Source: Lamprocystis purpurea DSM 4197 (GTDB taxonomy: Bacteria; Pseudomonadota; Gammaproteobacteria; Chromatiales; Chromatiaceae). Taken from it: DNA of 47,518 nt. Shown piece by piece: positions 33,441 to 41,661 of this stretch. The stretch is from assembly GCF_000379525.1 (NCBI RefSeq), contig NZ_KB902500.1, positions 1 to 47,518 of the forward strand, given 5' to 3'. Position 1 is the first letter of the stretch, and every line of letters starts with the position of its first letter. Under the pieces are notes generated by a model. The model saw nothing but the letters and a program-made list of their open reading frames with translations. It searched no databases and was not told the DNA's origin. The position numbers and the translations under genes were made by a program.

Positions 33441-36428
33441 TCATTCGCCTTCTGTTGCGGCTGCATTCGCTTCCCCCTGTTTGCGCGCGATCAGTTCCTG
33501 ATCGCACAGCGGGCAGAACTCGTGCTCGCCGGCGATGTATCCATGCTTGGGACAGATGGAAAAGACCGGGGTGACGGTGATATAGGGCAGCCGGAACTGA
33601 GTCAGCGCACGGCGCACCAACCGCTTGCACGCCTCGACGCTGGAGACCTGCTCGCTCATATAGAGGTGCAGCACGGTCCCGCCGGTGTAACGGGACTGGA
33701 GCGGCTCCTGCATCTCCAGGGCTTGGAAGGGGTCGTCCGTGAAACCCACCGGCAACTGCGAACTGTTGGTGTAATACGGGGTCTCTGCGGTCCCGGCCTG
33801 GAGGATGCCCGGATAGCGCTTCTGATCCTCGCGGGCGAAGCGATAGGTTGTCCCCTCGGCCGGAGTCGCCTCCAGATTGTAGAGATGACCGGTGGACTCC
33901 TGGAACTCGACCATCCGTGCGCGCACCCGGTCGAGCAGGCGGATCGCCAGCGCCTGTCCGGCGGCGGTGGTGATGTCCTCGGCATCGTGGGTGAAGTTGC
34001 GGATCATCTCGTTGATTCCGTTCACCCCGATGGTGGAGAAGTGATTACGCAGGGTCCCGAGATAGCGTTTAGTGTAAGGAAAGAGCCCGGCGTCCAGGTG
34101 ACGCTGGACCACTTTGCGCTTGATCTCCAGACTGTTGCGCGCCTGGTCCAGCAAGCGGTCGAGCCGCGCCAGCAAGGCGGTCTCGTCGCCCGCGTGGAGA
34201 TAGCCCAACCGCGCGCAGTTGATGGTGACCACACCCACCGAGCCGGTCTGCTCGGCTGAACCGAAGAGCCCGTTGCCGCGCTTGAGCAACTCGCGCAGGT
34301 CGAGTTGCAGCCGACAGCACATGGACCGGACCATGTTGGGCGAGAGTTCGGAATTGATGAAGTTCTGGAAATACGGCAAACCGTACTTGGCGGTCATGGC
34401 GAAGAGCCGGTCCGCGTTCTCACTCTCCCAGGGGAAATCGGGCGTGATGTTGTAGGTCGGGATCGGGAAGGTGAAGATCCGGCCTTTGGCATCCCCCGCC
34501 GTCATCACCTCGATATAGGCCCGGTTGATCAGGTCCATCTCGACCTGAAGGTCCCCGTAGGTATAGGGCTGTTCCACCCCGGCGATCACCGGCACCTGGT
34601 CGCGCAGGTCGTCCGGGCAGACCCAGTCGAAGGTCAGATTAGTGAAGGGCGTATTGCCGGTAATGAAGGTCTTGCCGTTGCGGCGTGCGACGAAGGTGCC
34701 GTTACGGGTCGTCGGGCACCAGACCTTGCCCTGGTAGGGCCGACGTTCGATGAGCTGGATATAGGTCTCGCGATTGCGGACCAGGTTTAAGACATGGACG
34801 CCCGAGTCCTCACGCGTGTAGACGCTGCTTCCGTAACCGGCCAGGGTACAAAGCGCTTGGAGTGCATCCAGGTTGTCCCGGTCGTTGGTGTAGATCCGGG
34901 TGCGGCCGTTCGGCTCAACGCTGCCGTCGCCCTTGATATAGGTGTCCAGGAAGAGCCGGATCTGGCGGACCGAGAGGGTGCGGACGACCGCCGGAACGCA
35001 TTTGCGCTCCAGATGGCCCAGCACGAAGTCGCTGCCTTCCTTATTCAGGCGATAACGGTAGACGGGATAATTCGCGTAGGTTCCGGTCCTCTCCAACAGG
35101 TGGTAGGAGAGCCCCAGTTCTTCGAGCAGCCACGCGATCTCGGCGGCATTCTCCGGATTGCCGGTCGATTGGAACAGGCTGATACGGCGACGCCCGGCGC
35201 TGAAATCAAAGTTCCCCTCGGCGACTACCCAGGCCAGCAGCATCACCACCCGGTCGTCGATCTCAACCGTCGAATCCGTCTCCCAGGCGTTCGGGATGAT
35301 GACCGGGGACTTGAGTGCCGCGACCGCTTCGATGTCTTCCAGGACCCACCGGTTATCGCTGTTGAAGACCTTGCGCAGGACTTTGTGTCCCGGGGTGATC
35401 CATTGCTCCTGGGTACGGTTGCGCAGAACGTACATATCGCCGTCGAAGTCATAGGACTTCACGGCCAGCGGCTCCAGATATTCCAGGCGATTATTGCGCC
35501 AATCGAAGGTCGCGATGCGCTCGCCGGCCTGAAGCTGGTCGTAGTGCTTCCAACCGTGTTCGGTCAGACACTCGGTGTGCGCATCGACACATTGGGTGCC
35601 CCACCGCGACGGCACATTGAGATTATAGATCAGCTCCTGGATGCATTGGCGAACCTCGGCATAACCGAGCCGGTCGGCGCGCACGAAGGGGGCCATGTAG
35701 GTATCGAAGCTGGAGAAGGCTTGAGCGCCCGCCCACTCGTTCTGCAAGGTCCCCAGAAAGTTCACGATCTGGCCCACCGCGCTCGACATATGCCGCGGCG
35801 GCCCCGCCTCGACACGCCCCGGCACCCCGTTCAGACCCTCGTGCAGCAGGGTGCGTAATGACCAGCCGGCGCAGTAGCCCGACAGCATGTCCAGATCATG
35901 GATGTGGATGTCGCCCTCACGATGGGCCTCGCCGATCTGCGGCGGATAGACATGCGACAGCCAGTAGTTGGCGATCATCTTGCCCGAGGTGTTGAGAATC
36001 AGCCCACCGAGCGAATACCCCTGGTTGGCGTTGGCGGCCACCCGCCAGTCGGAACGGTCCAGGTACTCGTCGATGGAGGCAGCCACGTCCACCAAAGTAC
36101 GCTCATGGTCGCGCAGTCGCGAGTGCTGTTCCCGATAGACGATGTAGGAGCGCGCGGTCTCGAAATGGTTGGCGGAGATCAGCGTCTGCTCCACCACATC
36201 CTGGATACCCTCGATGTCCGGCAGCCGCCCGTTGCCGAAGCGGTGCGCCAGCACCTTGACCACTTGGGCGGTCAGGAGGCGCGACTCCATGTCACCGAAC
36301 TCCCCGCTCGCCTGGCCGGCCCGCAGGATGGCGGATTCGATCTTGGCTGCATCGAAAACGACCTCCCGCCCGTCGCGTTTGAGGACGCGGGTGGGCAGGG
36401 TCGCGAGCGTGTTCGATCCTGTCCTCAT
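33441..36428 (-). CDS. nrdD: Anaerobic ribonucleoside-triphosphate reductase NrdD, intein-containing, lacking radical tail
   Basis: A 995-aa precursor. The N-terminal ATP cone (LPTRVLKRDGREVVFDAAKIESAI, to ~100) gives allosteric control. The reductase barrel follows with HIHDLDMLSGYCAGWSLR, interrupted by a 313-residue intein (residues 280-592), then resumes with TPFTNLTFDW. After splicing, the enzyme would be ~682 aa. The C-terminus has a zinc-type cysteine cluster (SICPKHGYIAGEHEFCPLC) and then ends without the glycyl-radical RVxGY motif, which is supplied by the next gene. It reduces NTPs to dNTPs under anaerobiosis. I chose the ATG at 36428, which lies just downstream of two NrdR boxes; a GTG at 36482 would start inside one of them. 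Confidence 0.94.
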   Translation of the reverse strand: MRTGSNTLATLPTRVLKRDGREVVFDAAKIESAILRAGQASGEFGDMESRLLTAQVVKVLAHRFGNGRLPDIEGIQDVVEQTLISANHFETARSYIVYREQHSRLRDHERTLVDVAASIDEYLDRSDWRVAANANQGYSLGGLILNTSGKMIANYWLSHVYPPQIGEAHREGDIHIHDLDMLSGYCAGWSLRTLLHEGLNGVPGRVEAGPPRHMSSAVGQIVNFLGTLQNEWAGAQAFSSFDTYMAPFVRADRLGYAEVRQCIQELIYNLNVPSRWGTQCVDAHTECLTEHGWKHYDQLQAGERIATFDWRNNRLEYLEPLAVKSYDFDGDMYVLRNRTQEQWITPGHKVLRKVFNSDNRWVLEDIEAVAALKSPVIIPNAWETDSTVEIDDRVVMLLAWVVAEGNFDFSAGRRRISLFQSTGNPENAAEIAWLLEELGLSYHLLERTGTYANYPVYRYRLNKEGSDFVLGHLERKCVPAVVRTLSVRQIRLFLDTYIKGDGSVEPNGRTRIYTNDRDNLDALQALCTLAGYGSSVYTREDSGVHVLNLVRNRETYIQLIERRPYQGKVWCPTTRNGTFVARRNGKTFITGNTPFTNLTFDWVCPDDLRDQVPVIAGVEQPYTYGDLQVEMDLINRAYIEVMTAGDAKGRIFTFPIPTYNITPDFPWESENADRLFAMTAKYGLPYFQNFINSELSPNMVRSMCCRLQLDLRELLKRGNGLFGSAEQTGSVGVVTINCARLGYLHAGDETALLARLDRLLDQARNSLEIKRKVVQRHLDAGLFPYTKRYLGTLRNHFSTIGVNGINEMIRNFTHDAEDITTAAGQALAIRLLDRVRARMVEFQESTGHLYNLEATPAEGTTYRFAREDQKRYPGILQAGTAETPYYTNSSQLPVGFTDDPFQALEMQEPLQSRYTGGTVLHLYMSEQVSSVEACKRLVRRALTQFRLPYITVTPVFSICPKHGYIAGEHEFCPLCDQELIARKQGEANAAATEGE
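34653..35591 (-). other. Intein with LAGLIDADG-type homing endonuclease domain in NrdD
   Basis: It begins with the splicing cysteine in WGTQ|CVDAHTECLTEHGW (block A). Block B is EQWITPGHK (the T-x-x-H signature). It ends with WCPTTRNGTFVA followed by RRNGKTFITGN|T (blocks F/G, Asn as last residue, Thr as +1 nucleophile). The penultimate residue is Gly, not the usual His. Between the splicing halves, two endonuclease motifs keep their acidic residues: LLAWVVAEGNF and LFLDTYIKGDGS. The endonuclease may therefore still be active. Insertion is in a conserved core motif of the reductase, so splicing is needed for activity. Confidence 0.93.
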
Positions 36429-36447
36429 GGCAGCGTTTCCCGGTGAG

Positions 36448-36494
36448 ATACTATATTTTGTGTCGGCGAGACTTCTAGACACAGTATATAGGGG
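36448..36494. promoter_or_regulatory. Two NrdR boxes upstream of nrdD
   Basis: Compared with the known NrdR consensus ACACWATATATWGTGT, ATACTATATTTTGTGT (36448-36463) matches 14 of 16 positions. ACACAGTATATAGGGG (36479-36494) matches 13 of 16. Their starts are 31 bp apart, three helical turns, which is the usual phasing for cooperative NrdR binding. The pair ends 20 bp before the nrdD ATG and probably covers the promoter, so NrdR-dATP should repress this operon. Confidence 0.85.
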
Positions 36495-36637
36495 GTCGAC
36501 GGTCAGGGCAAGATCGCCAGGGCAGGTTGCTCAAGGGCTCCGCAGGTGCTTGAAAACTGATGTCCGCGCGCTCCGGCGGAGCCCTGCGGTGAACCGCCGC
36601 GAGTCAGTCAAGACCTTTAAAGTCGCACCGCGACCTT

Positions 36638-36729
36638 GTGGGAGCGGCCTCCGGCCGCGATGGGGCGCCGTGTTGAACGCCAATGCCGCGACCCTGCGAG
36701 GCCCCATCGCGGCCGGAGGCCGCTCCCAC
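36638..36729. repeat. Large inverted repeat of the GTGGGAGCGGCC (REP-like) family
   Basis: Arms of 24 nt (36638-36661 and 36706-36729) are perfect complements around a 44-nt centre. The left flank AAAGTCGCAC... resembles that of the element at 26713-26805, so they belong to one longer family. It fills most of the gap between nrdD and the transaldolase gene (36495-36820), where I see no gene. Confidence 0.82.
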
Positions 36730-36820
36730 GGAGGATGTTCTTCGTGTGGGATGGAGGCCAATCGCCTGAAGGCGAAGAATGGGGCGTCGGGCGGCGCGCT
36801 GCGCGCCGACGCCCGCCCGT

Positions 36821-37780
36821 TCAGATGGTCTCGACGAACTGTTCGAGTTTGCGGGTATCGGCAGCGAACAGCCGAATGCCCTCGGCGAGCTTCTCGGTCG
36901 CCATGGCGTCCTCGTTCATCGCCCAGCGGAAGGCGCGTTCGTCGTAGCTGACCTTGGGGATATCCATGGACCGGGCCTGATCCGCATCGAGCTTGCGGGG
37001 CAAATCGCCGTGCCGCGCGGCCAGTTCGCCCAGCAGTTGGGGTGCGATGGTCAGGTAATCGCAGCCGGCCAGTTGCAGGATCTCGTCGAGGTTGCGGAAA
37101 CTCGCGCCCATCACCACGGTCCGGTAGCCGTGACGCTTATAATAATTGAAGATCTTGGTGACCGAGAGGACCCCTGGGTCGGCTTCGGCCGGATAACCGT
37201 CAACCTTGTTCGCGGCCTTGTACCAATCGAGAATGCGCCCGACAAAAGGCGAGATCAGGGTCACGCCGGCCTCGGCGCAGGCGACCGCCTGGGCGAAACT
37301 GAACAGCAGCGTGAGGTTGCAGTGCAGGCCTTGGGCCTCCAACCGCTCGGCGGCGCGAATGCCCTCCCAGGTGGAAGCGACCTTGAACAGCACCCGCGCC
37401 GCCGGGTCGATACCGACCTGCCGATAGAGTTCGGCCAGCCCCTGGGCGCGCAGGATGGTCGCCTCGGTATCGAATGACAAGCGGGCATCGATCTCGGTGG
37501 AGACCCGGCCGGGGACGATTTCCAGGATTTGCTTGCCGAAATTGACCGCCAATCGGTCCATGGTCCACCGGGACCGGGCCTGTGGATCATCGCCGCCGCG
37601 TGCTTTGCCGAAGGTCGCCGCGTCCACCGCCAGTTCCCGGTAGTGAGGCAACTGCGCGGCCTTGAAGAGCAGCGACGGGTTGGTGGTCGCGTCCTGGGGC
37701 TGATACTCGGCGATGGACTCGAAGTCCCCGGTATCGGCAACCACGGTGGTCATGGTCTTGAGTTGTTCGAGCGTGTTCAT
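36821..37780 (-). CDS. tal: Transaldolase
   Basis: A 319-aa TalB-type transaldolase. [25 protein letters not shown] contains the D17-like and TTNPSL signatures. The Schiff-base lysine is in [13 protein letters not shown], and the phosphate-binding stretch is [11 protein letters not shown]. It moves a dihydroxyacetone unit between sugar phosphates in the pentose phosphate pathway. AAGGA lies 9 nt before the chosen ATG; the ORF extends 12 codons further upstream without a better start. It stands alone between the nrd operon and cheD. Confidence 0.96.
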   Translation of the reverse strand: MNTLEQLKTMTTVVADTGDFESIAEYQPQDATTNPSLLFKAAQLPHYRELAVDAATFGKARGGDDPQARSRWTMDRLAVNFGKQILEIVPGRVSTEIDARLSFDTEATILRAQGLAELYRQVGIDPAARVLFKVASTWEGIRAAERLEAQGLHCNLTLLFSFAQAVACAEAGVTLISPFVGRILDWYKAANKVDGYPAEADPGVLSVTKIFNYYKRHGYRTVVMGASFRNLDEILQLAGCDYLTIAPQLLGELAARHGDLPRKLDADQARSMDIPKVSYDERAFRWAMNEDAMATEKLAEGIRLFAADTRKLEQFVETI

Positions 37781-37849
37781 CAAGCGGTTCCTTATGGTCT
37801 GGTGGTCTGGTGTCAAGTCGCAGCGGAATGCTGTAGCACCCGCCCCAAG

Positions 37850-38443
37850 TCACCCGCACGGGTCGTCGCGGTCGCCGGGGCCTGGGGGCCGACGATAACT
37901 CTCCACGAAATGCCGGTCCCGTTCCAGGATGGTATCGTTGCGGATATCTCTCAGGTGCTTGATGCGCACTCGGCCGTCGGCCGGTTGGAAATCGATCTTG
38001 CGCGCGAACGGGCCGCCCAAGTCTTCCTCAATGATCGGAATGTTCGCCTGGCGCAGGAAGAGACGCGCGAAGGCGATGCTGCGCTCTCCAACCATACAGT
38101 CATTGCTCAGGATGCGCGAGCCACCGAACAGCTTGGCCTCCAGATGGTGTCGCTGCGCCCCGGCGTCGAGCAGTGCTCTGAACAGGTCGAACATGGCATC
38201 CTCTCCAGGACTCGACACCGCCCCCGTCGTCACGTGCGGTTCCATGAAATGGTTCATGCCCCCGAGACCCTGCGAACGATCACGGAGACACGCGGCCACG
38301 CAAGTGCCGACGACGGTAACGATGGTCTCGCTGCGGCTGACATAAAACTGCCCCGGCAGCAGTTTGGCCGCATACCGGTGGTTCACCGCATCGAAATAGC
38401 GGTTGATGTGCTCGAAGCCTCGCGGCGCGGGTTGCAACTGCAT
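37850..38443 (-). CDS. cheD: Chemoreceptor glutamine deamidase CheD
   Basis: A 197-aa protein. The CheD pattern is clear: ETIVTVVGTCVAACL with catalytic C48, GGMNHFMEP with H65, then KLFGGSRIL and NIPIIEEDLGG. It deamidates glutamines on chemoreceptors and can interact with CheC. The ATG follows GAGG at 9 nt. The C-terminus is Pro/Gly/Asp-rich and slightly long. No receptor, cheB or cheR is adjacent; cheY-cheA lies 7.5 kb away on the same strand. It diverges from oxyR across a 261-bp gap in which I could not assign promoters. Confidence 0.93.
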   Translation of the reverse strand: MQLQPAPRGFEHINRYFDAVNHRYAAKLLPGQFYVSRSETIVTVVGTCVAACLRDRSQGLGGMNHFMEPHVTTGAVSSPGEDAMFDLFRALLDAGAQRHHLEAKLFGGSRILSNDCMVGERSIAFARLFLRQANIPIIEEDLGGPFARKIDFQPADGRVRIKHLRDIRNDTILERDRHFVESYRRPPGPGDRDDPCG

Positions 38444-38704
38444 CAGTACTGCCTCGGTTTGCCCTCACTGACTACACGTTCGTCGGCGGGAACGCGCACG
38501 TCGCCTTGCGAACTCGAAAAGCGTTCTTGTGCCGGGGGGCGCGCTCCGGCGCCGGTACCCGACACCCACGAACATAGCGCCCTCTCGGTGTCCGCGCAAT
38601 TGGTCAGCGGCAGGGCGCGCGGGCACCCGACGCGGCGATTGCCCTGGTGGGCTCCTGCGCGCGTTTGCTCGGGTCGGGTTCAACCACGAGAGAATTGGGT
38701 TATC

Positions 38705-39637
38705 ATGCACCACGTGAACCTGCGTGACCTCAAATACATCCTCGCCGTCGCCGAGACGCGCCACTTCGGGCGTGCGGCCCTGCGCTGCTTCGTCAGCCAG
38801 CCAACCTTGAGCGGACAGATCAAGAAGCTGGAGGATGAACTCGGTGTCGTGATCTTTGAGCGCACCAACCGGTCGGTAGACATCACCCCGGTCGGTGAGA
38901 CCATCCTGGCCCATGCCCGACTGGCGGTGGAACAGGCCGAAACCATCGAGCAGGTCGCGCGCGCCCATCAGGACCCACTGGCCGGACCCTTGCGCGTCGG
39001 CGCCATCCCCACCTTGAGCCCGTACCTGATGCCGCTGGTGCTGGTGCCGCTCAAACGCACCTATCCTGGACTGCGCCTGGTCCTGTCCGAGGAGATCACC
39101 GAGTCACTGCTGGGCCGGCTCCAGCGCCACGAAATCGACGCCGCCCTGCTTGCCACCGCCCCGGACGATGCGGACCTGGACGCCATGCCGCTGTTCGACG
39201 AGCCCTTCTGGCTGGCCCATCCACGCAATCACCCGCTCTACGAAAAAGACGAGATCGATGCCGAGGACCTCAAATCCATCGACCTGCTCTTGCTCGCCGA
39301 CGGTCATTGCCTCACTCACCAGGTCATGGACGTGTGCCGCCTGACGGAGCGCCCCACCCATGGCGAAATGGCGGACCTGCGGGCGGCCAGCCTGGAGACC
39401 TTGCTGCAGTTGGTCGGCGCCGGCTTTGGCTGCACCCTGGTGCCGGCCCTGGCCATCCGCGGCGGCTGGATGACCGACAGCGGCATCATCGCCCGTCCAC
39501 TCGCCTTGCCGGACGCCTTCCGGCGCATCGCGCTGGTGTACCGCCGCAGCTTTCCGCGCCGCGCCGCCCTGGAAGTCTTTGCCCAAGTGGTGCGGGAACA
39601 CCTACCGAATACGGTTCGTCGACTCGCTCCCGCCTGA
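38705..39637 (+). CDS. oxyR: LysR-type peroxide sensor OxyR
   Basis: A 310-aa LysR family protein. The N-terminal helix-turn-helix is MHHVNLRDLKYILAVAETRHFGRAA with SQPTLSGQIKKLE. The redox pair C202 and C211 (ADGHCLTHQVMDVCRL) matches E. coli C199/C208 in spacing and context, which makes OxyR more likely than a generic LysR. Oxidation by peroxide would form the disulfide and switch on antioxidant genes. None of the usual targets (katG, ahpC) is adjacent. The start ATG has no strong ribosome-binding site. Confidence 0.93.
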   Translation: MHHVNLRDLKYILAVAETRHFGRAALRCFVSQPTLSGQIKKLEDELGVVIFERTNRSVDITPVGETILAHARLAVEQAETIEQVARAHQDPLAGPLRVGAIPTLSPYLMPLVLVPLKRTYPGLRLVLSEEITESLLGRLQRHEIDAALLATAPDDADLDAMPLFDEPFWLAHPRNHPLYEKDEIDAEDLKSIDLLLLADGHCLTHQVMDVCRLTERPTHGEMADLRAASLETLLQLVGAGFGCTLVPALAIRGGWMTDSGIIARPLALPDAFRRIALVYRRSFPRRAALEVFAQVVREHLPNTVRRLAPA

Positions 39638-39950
39638 GGTCAGCCGAACCGTGGCGAGCGGCTGATGCTACCGATCCGCAACGCGCCCTCCCCCGCGCCC
39701 GGAAGAAGCTCGACAATTTGCTAATATCCTTATATTTTTCTGCAAGTTAAAGCCATCAGAACTGATGTTTTCGACGCTCTTTTTGTCTTTTCTTTGCGCT
39801 GGGGCAACTAATTCGCGATTTCCGCAAGCAGAATTCTCAATGAAGCCTATGATACCGGTGTCCATCGTATTTCAGGATGCCTTTTGATGCAGCGATGGAC
39901 ATGCAGGGGGCTCAACCCCCATCCAAAAAAACAAGCTCGAGGAGGCCGAA
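39638..39950. other. Intergenic region with structured leader before 64-aa gene
   Basis: No gene is seen. The first part is AT-rich (39715-39800). TGTCCATCG at 39859-39867 pairs with CGATGGACA at 39893-39901. This is followed by GGGGG-ctcaa-CCCCC (39907-39921), a run of seven A and the GAGGAGG ribosome-binding site of the next gene. The arrangement could be an RNA leader controlling that gene. Confidence 0.45.
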
Positions 39951-40145
39951 ATGACTAACACACAAACCAGTACCCTGTGGGAAATCTGCAGACAGGGCCT
40001 GCCGCTCGTCGCCGACGAGGCCGCGGAGTGCTGGGACAAGGGTCAACCCTTTGAGATGGAGCCGAAATACCGCCTGGCCCGCTCCGTGGAGGCGCTGATC
40101 AACCAGAGTAACTGGGAAATCGGTCGGGACGAAGAGTTCGCCTAG
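39951..40145 (+). CDS. Small acidic hypothetical protein
   Basis: A 64-aa protein preceded by a strong ribosome-binding site (CGAGGAGGCCGAA). It is acidic, with two tryptophan-cysteine-containing helices (TLWEICRQGLPLVADEAAECWDKG, split by a turn) and a C-terminal NQSNWEIGRDEEFA. There is no signal peptide or membrane segment. I do not recognise the family; its good start signal and codon use make it a real gene. The long structured leader suggests separate, perhaps abundant or regulated, expression. It ends convergent with the cupin gene, 3 nt away. Confidence 0.7.
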   Translation: MTNTQTSTLWEICRQGLPLVADEAAECWDKGQPFEMEPKYRLARSVEALINQSNWEIGRDEEFA

Positions 40146-40148
40146 CGA

Positions 40149-40490
40149 TCAGGATCCGCCGCCCTCAAGGTGCACTGCCAACCAGATGCACTGGGGCTCG
40201 GCGGACGTCTCGACCACCCGATGCGGGGTGTGGGCGGGGATGAAGAGATAGTCGCCGCTGACCAGCATGCGCTCCTCGCCCGCGACCCAGAGCCGCGCCT
40301 CACCCTGGAGCAGGATGACCCACTCGGACTGCGGCTGGTCATACAGGACCGGTTCCGGGAATGGGCTGCTGACGATGCGCTCGATCCAGACTCGCCCCGC
40401 GGGCAGTTCCAGTCGCAGCAATTCTTCAAAGATCTCGCCCGTCGCCGGCCCCGGCAGCAGGGCGAAGAGGTTTCCGGTACGCGACAACAT
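40149..40490 (-). CDS. Cupin-domain protein
   Basis: A 113-aa single cupin fold. Motif 1-like QSEWVILLQGEARLWVAGEE and motif 2-like SGDYLFIPAHTPHRVVET are seen. Of the usual metal ligands, a histidine pair is visible in PAHTPHR, while motif 1 lacks the HxH pair, so metal binding is uncertain. It starts 7 nt after the ABC permease stop and is the last gene of that operon. The substrate is unknown. Confidence 0.85.
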   Translation of the reverse strand: MLSRTGNLFALLPGPATGEIFEELLRLELPAGRVWIERIVSSPFPEPVLYDQPQSEWVILLQGEARLWVAGEERMLVSGDYLFIPAHTPHRVVETSAEPQCIWLAVHLEGGGS

Positions 40491-40497
40491 CCTGCAC

Positions 40498-41541
40498 CTA
40501 CTCCCAGCGGAACAACCAGGCCGCCAGCGAGAGAAAAGCCAGGGCCAGACCCACCAGGATCAAGATCTGCGGCAGCACGTCCGCCACCATCGCCCCATCG
40601 ATCATGACCCGCCGGGCCGCGTCGACCATATGGGTCAAGGGCGACAGTTGCGACAGCAAACGGGCCGCCGCACTGGTGCCCTCCATCGAGAACCAGACTC
40701 CGGACAGCAACAGCATGGGCCAGGAAATCAGGTTCAGGATGCCGTCGGCCAATTCCTCCGTGCGCAACCGCGCGGAGACGATCAGCCCCAGGCTGATCAG
40801 GCACAGGGCCCCGCCGACATAGATCAGGGCGAGCGCCGCGTAAGAACCGCGCATGGGGAAGTCGAGCAGCAAGGCGGCGCCGGTATAGACCACCAGACTC
40901 GCACTCATCACCACCAACAGTCGAGAGAGCACCTGAGCAGCCAGGAACTCAAAGGGGCTCAGCGGCGTCGCCTTGAGCCGCCGCAGCACACCGTTCTTGC
41001 GGTAACGCACGATCACCCAACCCACGCCCCAGAGGCTGGAGAACATCACGTTCATGGCCAGGACCCCAGGCAACACCCAATCGGCATAGCTGACGGCCGC
41101 CCCGCTGACGGTCCGGCGCGCTGGTCCTGTTCCCTGCCCGGCAGTCTCGACGCTTGCGCCACGCTCGGCGCCCAGCAGCAAGCGTTCGGCCAGATAGCCG
41201 CGCGGTGACTCCAGATTGACCCAATAGGTCACCGGGGCCGTGCGCCGATCGACCAGGAGGTCGAGTTGGTGACGCTCCACCTTCAGGACAGCGCCCTGCG
41301 GATCGGTCAAGGGAACGAACTGAACATGATCCAGCGCCAGCAACCCGGTTGGGGACTGCGGCAAGGTCCCGTCGGCGGTGATCACCCCGACCTTGAACTG
41401 ATCCTGCGGGTCGCCGCTGAAGATGAAGGCAAACGCCAGCACCATCAGGATCGGCATGAAAATATTCCACCCGAGTCCGGCATGGTCCCGGTAGAACTCC
41501 CGGTTACGGGCGACGAAAACAGCGAAGATGCGGCGCCACAT
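40498..41541 (-). CDS. ABC-2 type transporter permease
   Basis: A 347-aa protein. Helix 1 (NIFMPILMVLAFAFIFSG) is followed by a large extracytoplasmic region. Five helices follow near the C-terminus (WVLPGVLAMNVMFSSLWGVG, LLVVMSASLVVYTGAALLL, YAALALIYVGGALCLISLGLIV, LNLISWPMLLLSGVWFSM, LPQILILVGLALAFLSLAAWLF), the usual ABC-2 layout of drug/polysaccharide/heme-type exporters. AGGAG lies 7 nt before the ATG. It follows the ATPase gene after 120 bp, and together they should form an exporter. The cargo is unknown. Confidence 0.9.
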   Translation of the reverse strand: MWRRIFAVFVARNREFYRDHAGLGWNIFMPILMVLAFAFIFSGDPQDQFKVGVITADGTLPQSPTGLLALDHVQFVPLTDPQGAVLKVERHQLDLLVDRRTAPVTYWVNLESPRGYLAERLLLGAERGASVETAGQGTGPARRTVSGAAVSYADWVLPGVLAMNVMFSSLWGVGWVIVRYRKNGVLRRLKATPLSPFEFLAAQVLSRLLVVMSASLVVYTGAALLLDFPMRGSYAALALIYVGGALCLISLGLIVSARLRTEELADGILNLISWPMLLLSGVWFSMEGTSAAARLLSQLSPLTHMVDAARRVMIDGAMVADVLPQILILVGLALAFLSLAAWLFRWE

Positions 41542-41661
41542 GCGTGGGGCTCCTGTTCATGGATGGGTTTGCGGCACCGGGCTGCGACCTGGCGTCTTGC
41601 CGTAGGGCAATTGCCGGAAGGTGACGGCAAGCGCCTGAGAATCACGCCATCTGCCGCGGGC

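Noticed and set aside
39907-39921. GGGGG/CCCCC hairpin followed by A7 as a terminator
   Set aside because: On the plus strand an A-tract, not a U-tract, follows. On the minus strand the T-run lies before the hairpin. A leader structure is more likely.
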